Assembly (NCBI GenBank): GCA_951213105.1
Contig: OX578138.1
Coordinates: 94,733,914-94,797,913, forward strand
DNA from: Amaurobius ferox
Lineage: Eukaryota > Arthropoda > Arachnida > Araneae > Amaurobiidae
Direction: 5' to 3'
DNA length: 64,000 nt
Shown: positions 57,407 through 64,000 of the stretch, in pieces
Position numbering within the stretch: the stretch's first letter is position 1
Layout: each line of letters opens with the position of its first letter
Notes under the pieces: model-generated
The model's database searches: none
Seen by the model: the letters and a program-made list of their open reading frames with translations, nothing else
Told to the model about the DNA's origin: nothing
Translations under genes and position numbers: made by a program

Positions 57407-58380
57407 TCCGATGTGGGCAACACATGACTTTCCTTACATAATGCAATGAATTTACTACTTTTACAGTAAAAAAATAGGTTTTTCTTATAGTAGATACTTA
57501 TATTCTTTCCAAGATATTGAATTTTCAACGATTTTTCGTCATTTTCAATGATTTAGCGTCATTTTTATCAGTTGGTCGAGATTTTCGTTAATTTGGCAAC
57601 ATTTAAAAAGTCGCCAAGTTGGCGACATTCCGCCAAATTCGTCGCCTACGCCTCGCCAAGTATTATGGATGGAGAAATAAGTTATTTTTATAGCAGGTAA
57701 ATGACTACTAGCGTTCAAATACAAAAGTATTACTCAACGTATCTTTTCTCATGAATGGAACGAGCTAGATCCACGAGAATGATGTCACCAAATTCATCGT
57801 ATGATATTACATATGAAAAGTGAACATGTTTCTCAACAGTTAATATTTTTTTTTAATTTATTGGATTTTTTTATAAATTTGTTCGAAAAATGTGCAATAA
57901 CTTGAGAATGGTTCATGCTAGCATTCTAAAGTTTATGTCAATCCTTTTCTAAGGAAAAATTACATAAGAAATGTCTATTTGCGTAACTTTATTAAAGGTT
58001 TTGATTTTTTTATGATTTTTCCAAAATTTCACTCGAAAATTTAGGTAGGTTCTGAACATTCGATTATGTTTAAAAACAATAGGCTTCCAGCATTCATGGA
58101 TTGCGATTTTTGTACCAAATTTCATTCGAATCGATCCTTTCGTTCTTGAGATATCGTCTCCACAGACTCACTGACACACACACACACACACATACTTTCA
58201 CACACACATACACACATACTTTCACACACACATTCTTTCACACACACAGAGACATCACCTCAAAAATGTTTGATTCGTGATCAGGGATGCTTGAAAAGTG
58301 CTCTCCCGTCGAAAACTCGAATTCGAATTTTCGGCCCCGTTACAATACTTTCCTTATACACTATGTATATAAGGAAAATA
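57407..58380 (+). mobile_element. Family A element A16
   Basis: Complete copy: TCCGATGTGGGCAACACATG start, GTCGCCAAGTTGGCGAC dyad at 57610-57626, a (CA)n/(TTTCACA)n block at 58174-58250 and the 3' hairpin ACTTTCCTTATACACTATG / TATATAAGGAAAATA. Confidence 0.85.
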
Positions 58381-59479
58381 ATAACAATGTAAACTGGAGT
58401 AAAAATATATACAAAAATAATTTAACCTGCACTAAATTAATCTAAAATGACAATTTAACCTGCAATAAATTAATCTAAAATGACAATGTAAGCTACAGTA
58501 AATTTATATGTAATGCCATTATAACCTTCACCCGTGTTTAATTTCAGACAAATATGTCCCCAAAACCTTCTCCATAATGATATTAAACAGCATAATTAGG
58601 GCCAATTTCATGGAAATTCTTTACAGAGAATAGGTGATTAACACTGTTTGGGGCATAGCTTTTAAAGCTGCAATATATATGGTTGTCAATATTTTATTGC
58701 AAAATAGAATGAAAATCGATAAACTGCAGCGTCAGATTGAATAATTTTGCAACCGTTTCATATTTGTTATAAACAGGCTCGAATGTATTCATCAGCATCG
58801 AAATCTAGTAAGTTATCCGAAAATCAAACTAGTAGTTTTCAGCATCAGAAGGAGTAATATTTTTAACTGCATGCCTTATACCGAAGGAAAATAACAATGT
58901 ATCTGATAATAAACATTTATATAACATGTATGCATTAAGCAGACCTGTATGCATTAAGCGTACATCAAATTCCAAAGCAGTATACAGCCATTTCAAGGAC
59001 GTGTTCGTCTGATGACAGACGTAGGATACAAAAGTACCCTGAAATAAATGTCAATGCGAGGCCCGAGCCATAAAAGGTTAGCTCATTCCGACAATTGCTG
59101 ACAAAAAGACTTGCTGTTAAATTAGTATATGTGGTTTATGACCAGGCCATAAAGAGGTCTTATAGCGATTTATGATGCAACAGAAAAGCCCACACAGGAA
59201 GAAGGGTCATGTGGTGTTTGGTACAGCGAGCCATGACGTAAAGTGGCCAATGAAAAGTTTCCTACACCGCGGGTTGTAAGCAATATGAGCGGTGAAATAG
59301 CTCCTCACAGAAACCTGCTAACCAATGGGCAGATAAAGCCGGAGCTATAACAGATGCACCAAGTTCAGTGATAATTCAAAGAGTTCAGACAGAGTCTGTG
59401 GAATGCAAGAAATGAAAGAGGGCAGAAATAATTGAATCTAACAGACCAGTGTGACAATCCGGATGAGTCCAGGGGACTA
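58381..59479. other. Unclassified, GC-richer towards the end
   Basis: A local ~40-bp duplication (CAATTTAACCTGCAATAAAT-type) lies at 58410-58500. From about 58970 the DNA is GC-richer, with CCAAT motifs (59249, 59319), a TATAA at 59346 and TCAGT about 20 nt later. This could be a promoter or LTR piece, but I cannot support more than that. Confidence 0.35.
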
Positions 59480-59606
59480 ATAAAATATAAAGGCTGCTGC
59501 TGATTATAAAATATGAAGGCTGCAACTGATTATAAAATATGAAGGCAGCTGCTGATTATAAAATATGAAGGCTGCTGCTGATTATAAAATATGAAGGCTG
59601 CTGCTG
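59480..59606 (+). repeat. 26-bp minisatellite, about 4.5 copies
   Basis: ATTATAAAATATGAAGGC begins at 59503, 59529, 59555 and 59581, exactly 26 bp apart, with GCTGCTGCTG between. Partial copies lie on both sides. Confidence 0.95.
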
Positions 59607-59864
59607 AGTCCAACAACGCATGCAGATGAATGTGACCATTGAACCAATTTTTAGCATTCATGAGGACTTTTAATGTTAATAATGAATGTGACTCTAAAGC
59701 AAATATAAATCTTCGCCTGTCATAACACCAGTAACGCCAGATTAAAAATTTTATGAGCAACGTTAAGAGTTGCTGATTACGAAATGTCAATTATTAATGA
59801 ATATTTAAATAATTATTTTAAAAGTTTCACATAGCAATTTTAGAAAATTTATTTTCGAAATAGA

Positions 59865-61165
59865 GACTTTAAATTTTGTGTGCGGGTAAATCGTTCGAAA
59901 GGAAGAAAGTGTGCAATTTCAGATTTCCAATATTTTTTACTGTAGAGGGTGCCGCAAATCCAAATGTGCGATTTGCCAAATAAATGAGAAACGCCTTCAT
60001 TAAATTTTGACAGAGACTTGAAATTTGGTATATGGGCTAATCATTTAATGAAAACAATCAAGACGAATAGGGTTTCTCAGAAATGTTCTATTAAGGGGGT
60101 GCTCCGGAGAAAAATGTTTAAAGTGATAACAAAAAACATGCTTCGGGATGAGATAGAGATTTCAAATTCGGTGCACTCGTAGATGATTTGGAAGGAAGAA
60201 AGTGTGCAATTTCAGTATTCCGTTATTTTTTTATTTTGGGGATGTCGCACACCAAAATGTTCGATTTTTGGAATAAATGAGAAACGCCTCTTTTAAAACG
60301 TGATAGAGGCTTGATATTTGGTGTATGGGCGAATCATCTGATGAAAAACCCAAGAAGAATACAGATTTTTAAAAATGTTCATTAAAGGGGGGTGAGTACT
60401 CCACACAAAAACATTCGAAAGGTGAAATGATAGAAAAAGCAGGAGTCTTCAAATTTGGTGTATGAGTAGATAGTTGGGAAGGAATAATGTGTGCAATTTC
60501 AATGTTCCAACATCTGGTATTGTGGGTGCCGCACATTAAAATATTCGACTTGATGAATAATTGAAAAACGCCTCTTTTACAATGTGATATCGGCTTGAAA
60601 TTTGGTATATATCCTAATCATTTGATAAAAAACCCCAAGATGAATACAGTTTTTCAAAAATGTTCATTTAAGGGGAAGGTGTACAGAAAAACTTTCGGAA
60701 GGTGAAATGATAGTAAAAGCATGCTTCGCGATGGGATAGAGACTTCAAATTTGGTGTATGGATAGATAGTTTGAAAGGAAGAAAATGTTCAATTTCAGAT
60801 CTCAAATGTTTGTTACTATAGGGAGTGCCGCACGCCAAGACATTCGATTTTCCGAATAAATAAGACATGCTTCCATTTAAATGTGTTAGAGGCTTGATAT
60901 TTGGTATATGGGCCAACCATCTGATAAATAACCAAACACGAATGAGTTTTTCAAAAATGTTCATTTATGAATGTGATCCACAGAAAAACGTTGGAAAGTT
61001 GAAATGATAAAATAGCATACTTTGGGATGAGATAGAGATTTTAATTTGTTGTACAGGTAGATAGTTTGAAAGGAAGAAGTGGGCAATTTAAGTTTTCCAA
61101 AATTTTCTTCTTTAGGGATTTCTGTTCTCCAAAATATTCGATTTGTCGAATATATGTGAAACGCG
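59865..61165 (+). repeat. Degenerate ~293-bp tandem array, about 4.4 copies
   Basis: Blocks recur in the same order: GAAAGGAAGAAAGTGTGCAA, GTGCCGCA, ATTCGATTT, AATAAATGAGAAACGCC, GGCTTGAAATTTGGTATATG and TTCATTAAGGGGG. The AAACGC block is near 59989, 60282, 60567, 60865 and 61160, so the period varies around 285-300 bp. Copies differ by perhaps 20%, so this is an older array than the 433-bp satellite. No credible gene: the 98-codon minus-strand frame inside is a shadow. Confidence 0.88.
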
Positions 61166-61326
61166 AATTAATCAAAACTTTGCATTATTCGGGGGTTGCT
61201 AATTATGACGCCTAATTTTCAACGGGTATTCGGCTAGTAAGGTAATTGTAATACTTTGAAATTGTTTTACAAGCTGTCATCTTCCAAATCGCCAATACAT
61301 AATTTACGTTAAAAACAAAGTGCGGT

Positions 61327-61375
61327 GGATCTTATATATTACTTTTTGACTATAAAAGAAGTAAATTACATTATA
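61327..61375 (-). mobile_element. Family A fragment A17, inner side of a split 5' end
   Basis: TTACTTTTTGACTATAAAAG and AAGTAAATTACATTATA match the reverse complement of the family A region just inside its 5' end. The outermost 5' end continues at 62231-62262 beyond the fold-back element. Confidence 0.7.
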
Positions 61376-62230
61376 CAGGATGTCCCAAAAAGATTGAAAC
61401 GTGCTTTAATTCCTTACCTGTTGGAAATATGTGGGTAATATAAATTGCAAAAATGTTGAAAGTAAGGTAGAAATTAAGATTACGTGAATAAAATAGTCCT
61501 CCCATTAATTTTCAAAAAGTTACATTTTTTAAATTTTTAATCCGCCCCCTTAGAAAAATTTGGTTAATCAGAAAATTTTTATTTTTAATACAACAAGATC
61601 ACTAAAAAACCCCACATATCTGTACCTGTAATATCAAGTAATGATAAAGTAAAGTAAAAAATCCGACTTATGCCACTTTCCGTGCCATGTGAAAGGCTGT
61701 TTCATCAGTGAAAATAGGGATTATAAAGAAATTGACGATGGAAATTGTTTAGATAAGAAAAAGTACTTAAAAGTACTTAATTATTGAAAAAGTACTTAGT
61801 TATTGAAAAGTACTTAAGAATCCCTGATTGCATCGTGAGTCTACACGGAATTCGCAGAAATGTCTCCTATGTATTATCCTCTAGTTTTATCATTTTTGTG
61901 ATATGTCACAAATTTACATTTCTAATTTGATATATGGTCCCCATTCATAATGTTCAATTTTCAAATAAATATAACTTGCTCTATTTTAAAGATACAGATA
62001 TGCGGGGTTTTTAATGATCTTGTTGCATTAAAAATAAAAATATTCTGATTGACAAAATTTGTCTAAGGGAGTCGTATAAAAATTTGAAAGTATAACTTTT
62101 TGAAAATTAATGGGAGAACGATTTCATTAACGCAGTCTTATTTGATAACTTACTTTCAACTTTTTTGCAATGCCCACTTATCTCCAACAGATAAAGAATT
62201 AGAGTGCGTTTCAATCTTTTTGGGACATCC
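61376..62230. mobile_element. Fold-back element with ~250-bp inverted repeats
   Basis: The left end CAGGATGTCCCAAAAAGATT and the right end complement GGATGTCCCAAAAAGATTGA are mirror copies. The similarity continues for about 250 bp (CTCCCATTAATTTTCAAAAA, TTTTTATTTTTAATACAACA and AACCCCACATATCTGTA, each with a partner). It interrupts a family A 5' end: A reads CATTATATAAGG elsewhere, here CATTATA-element-TATAAGG, so a TA was duplicated, as for Tc1/mariner-type insertion. No transposase. Confidence 0.85.
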
Positions 62231-62262
62231 TATAAGGAAATTCATGTGCTGCCCACATCAGA
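62231..62262 (-). mobile_element. Family A fragment A17, outer 5' end
   Basis: TATAAGGAAATTCATGTGCTGCCCACATCAGA-type sequence is the reverse complement of the family A 5' terminus, separated from its inner part by the fold-back element. Confidence 0.8.
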
Positions 62263-63234
62263 TATTTATCATACTTCTGATGTATTTTGTGATTATATAA
62301 TTTTTGTTTTTGCTCTGTTTTTGCATTTTTTAGTGAATTTTTGGTTGTTTCTAAAGATTGGTGGTTTTTTAATCCATTTTCAGTTAGATGTTTCCTAATT
62401 AGTGAGCTTTGATTCCTTGCATGTAGGTATATATTCCCCTATTGGTACTTAGGTATATATTCCCTTCTTGCTCTTACATTCGTGCCCATTTTTTTTATTT
62501 GACTATGCATTAATCATTCATTTTAATATTAATGATGGACATCAAACTTACATATGAAATATCTGCATGCAGTCATTAAATTCAACTTGTGCTTCATTAT
62601 TTCGTTTATATTTATTTTACGTGTTTGGCATTTTCTTATTTTTATAAAGCAGTTGTGTTGCTATTCCTGAATAGGTAATAAGTTTGTTTCTTTTTTTCGC
62701 CATCTTTTGCTTTTCCTATTCCTTTTTTCAACAACAAAACCAACAACCTAAGTTCACAACTCTAAAGACTTTTCCAAGGCCATTAGTGAAAATGGCAAGG
62801 CCTAAAAATTCAAGTGATCTTCAAAATACAAAATGAGAAAAAAAAATGATAATAATAATATACGTATGCAAACTACGTATTTTACTGTGTACTACTCATT
62901 TTATTTTCAAAAGTATTTTGTATTGTCTGTGAATTTTCAAAATTAATTTTGAGCAAAATAAAGAAAATATAAAAATTTCATTTAAAGTTACGAAATAAAT
63001 TGCTTAATCGATTTTTGTTAAATAATTATGTGCTAAAAATATCATTTAATTTAACCACCTGAAATATTGAAAATACCATTGGGATAACGTCCCAAACTTT
63101 GCTCTTTATACTAGACGACAAATATAAATTATTTCTACACTCCTGCCACTTTTTATGATGTCGCTTCTATTCCTCGATTGATTTTGTGTAGCAATTAATC
63201 TAATTTCTGAAGTTCTTCCCTTGTCCCTTATATG
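62263..63234. other. No gene seen
   Basis: AT-rich with T-rich stretches. Nothing is recognised. Confidence 0.45.
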
Positions 63235-63762
63235 TGCATGTGTGTGTGTGTGTATCAATGAGTATGGGATATCTCACAAACGAATAGAGTATTTCAATGT
63301 AATTTGTTACGATTGCAGAAATAATATTATTACGAACCCTGAATTCTGGGACCCTATTGAAATTATACATTTACGAACGTTCGGAAGACATTCAAATGTT
63401 CGAATGAATTTTTGAAAAAATCATAAAAAATAAGGACTGTCAATAATGTTAAATAATAATCATTTCATACGTAATTTTTTTCTAAAACTAATGATTTAAA
63501 CGTTAGAACACTAACGTTTAAATAATCAATTAATAAATTAATTAACGCTCATCAGATAATGTACAATTTTCAAATAAATGTACCTAAAAATTACGTAAAA
63601 ATTACCAATAATATGTATACTTAAATGTGTAAAACTTGGCGACAAATTCGGTGGCTTTGCAGACTAATTTGGCGAAATATAGCCAACTTTGCTACTTTTT
63701 AATGTGGTGCACAATTGACCCCAAATTAATGAATTAATGGTGTACTTTAGCGTAATGGAGTA
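63235..63762 (-). mobile_element. Family A fragment A18, old, cut by a LINE
   Basis: Reverse-oriented blocks: a short (TG)n at 63236-63254, GATATCTCACAAACGAATAG, ATTTGTTACGATT, and later CTTGGCGACAAATTCGGTGG and CAACTTTGCTACTTTTTAAT. The 3' hairpin side is lost and the LINE tail begins at 63763. Confidence 0.55.
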
Positions 63763-64000
63763 TATCGTTTGTTGTTGTTGTTGTTGCTTATTCTCTTTAA
63801 CAGATCTGACATAAGTCAGATCAACTCCAGTAGGTTGTTGACCGCCAGAAAATCAATAACTAAAAGGGGGACAGATGTCAAGTCCTCCTTGGAAAGTCCG
63901 ACGCAACTCAGAATGTGCTCCGGGGAGGTTGGATGGTCACAGCATTTATTGCAAGTGGGATGTATTTTTCCCCCGCGTTCAAAAGAAAGACACTTAAGGT
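63763..64000 (-). mobile_element. LINE 3' end with (AAC)n tail, continues past the window
   Basis: On the minus strand a coding end (63816-63998) is followed by a very short 3' UTR of about 30 nt and an (AAC)n tail, seen as (GTT)n at 63768-63787. The tail repeat is the same as that of the 5S-derived SINE. The 5' part lies outside the window. Confidence 0.75.
63816..63998 (-). CDS. LINE polyprotein C-terminus (partial)
   Basis: 60 residues before a TGA at 63816-63818 are visible. They contain a Cys/His cluster (CNKCCDHPTSPEHILSC: C-x2-C and H-x3-C) and a conserved-looking tail (LTSVPLLVIDFLAVNNLLELI). This is the zinc-knuckle-like end that follows the RNase H domain of many arthropod non-LTR retrotransposons, the enzymes that copy the element into new sites. 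The frame is open to the window edge, so integrity of the rest is unknown. It is a different LINE from the fragment at 31682-31912: the Cys/His spacing and tail type differ. Confidence 0.7.
   Translation of the reverse strand, partial: LKCLSFERGGKIHPTCNKCCDHPTSPEHILSCVGLSKEDLTSVPLLVIDFLAVNNLLELI

Noticed and set aside
59319..59370. CCAAT, TATAA and initiator-like motifs as a promoter
   Set aside because: The motifs are short, the TATA to initiator distance is less than ideal and no gene follows. Mentioned only as a possibility in the region entry.
59480..59606. Short regular repeats as a CRISPR array
   Set aside because: The 26-bp units are contiguous without unique spacers and the DNA is eukaryotic. 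It is a plain minisatellite.
60668..60964. 98-codon minus-strand frame
   Set aside because: It lies wholly inside the ~293-bp tandem array, and equivalent frames in the other copies are broken.

Overview
The window is AT-rich animal nuclear DNA from a repeat-dense, probably intergenic or intronic region. I find no intact host gene. The transposon families present (a DD34E Tc1-like element, a hAT derivative, LINEs with a Cys/His-rich C-terminus, and tRNA- and 5S-derived SINEs) suggest an arthropod. An arachnid is my guess from resemblance only. Almost every longer reading frame is either a (CA)n microsatellite translated as Thr/His or Val/Cys, or a shadow of a repeat.

The dominant content is a pair of related interspersed repeats that I call family A and family B. 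There are about 19 A copies or fragments and 8 B copies on both strands. They share a 5' end starting TCTGATGTGGGC, a (CA)n or (CAGA)n block near the 3' side, a conserved block around CGTCGAAAACTCGA, and a 3' terminal hairpin. A 5' subterminal motif is the reverse complement of the last bases at the 3' end. That motif differs between A (ACTTTCCTTATATA) and B (ACTTTCCCTGCA), but the two ends change together. The layout resembles DINE/Helentron-type non-autonomous elements.

Region by region. 1-12.7 kb: family C copies, family A copies, two 5'-truncated SINE tails with clear target-site duplications, and a 406-bp tandem duplication. 12.77-13.0 kb: a tRNA-derived SINE. 13.1-17.66 kb: a very homogeneous 433-bp satellite array of about 10.5 monomers. 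18-21.9 kb: decayed A copies and a 50-nt palindrome. 22.1-25.0 kb: two 1.3-kb family C copies facing away from each other around a 317-bp spacer. 25.7-29.6 kb: A copies. 31.1-32.8 kb: a LINE 3' fragment and a long inverted-repeat element. 36.1-37.5 kb: a dead but nearly full-length Tc1-like transposon. 39-43.8 kb: a head-to-tail cluster of family B with one B element nested in another. 44.2-45.2 kb: another inverted-repeat element. 48-49 kb: a B copy split by a full-length 5S-rRNA-derived SINE. 49.9-58.4 kb: A and B copies, one B split by a hAT derivative with an 8-bp target-site duplication. 59.5-61.2 kb: a 26-bp and a ~293-bp tandem array. 61.4-62.2 kb: a fold-back element inserted in an A fragment. 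63.8-64 kb: the C-terminus and (AAC)n tail of a LINE that runs off the window.

A few short stretches have good splice signals (21896-22075, 26870-27170, 45409-45587) and could be exons or decayed exons of an unrecognised gene. Four direct, decayed copies of a ~270-bp segment, spaced about 3.8-4.5 kb apart (21.3, 25.2, 29.7 and 34.2 kb), hint at an old tandem segmental duplication now broken up by transposons.
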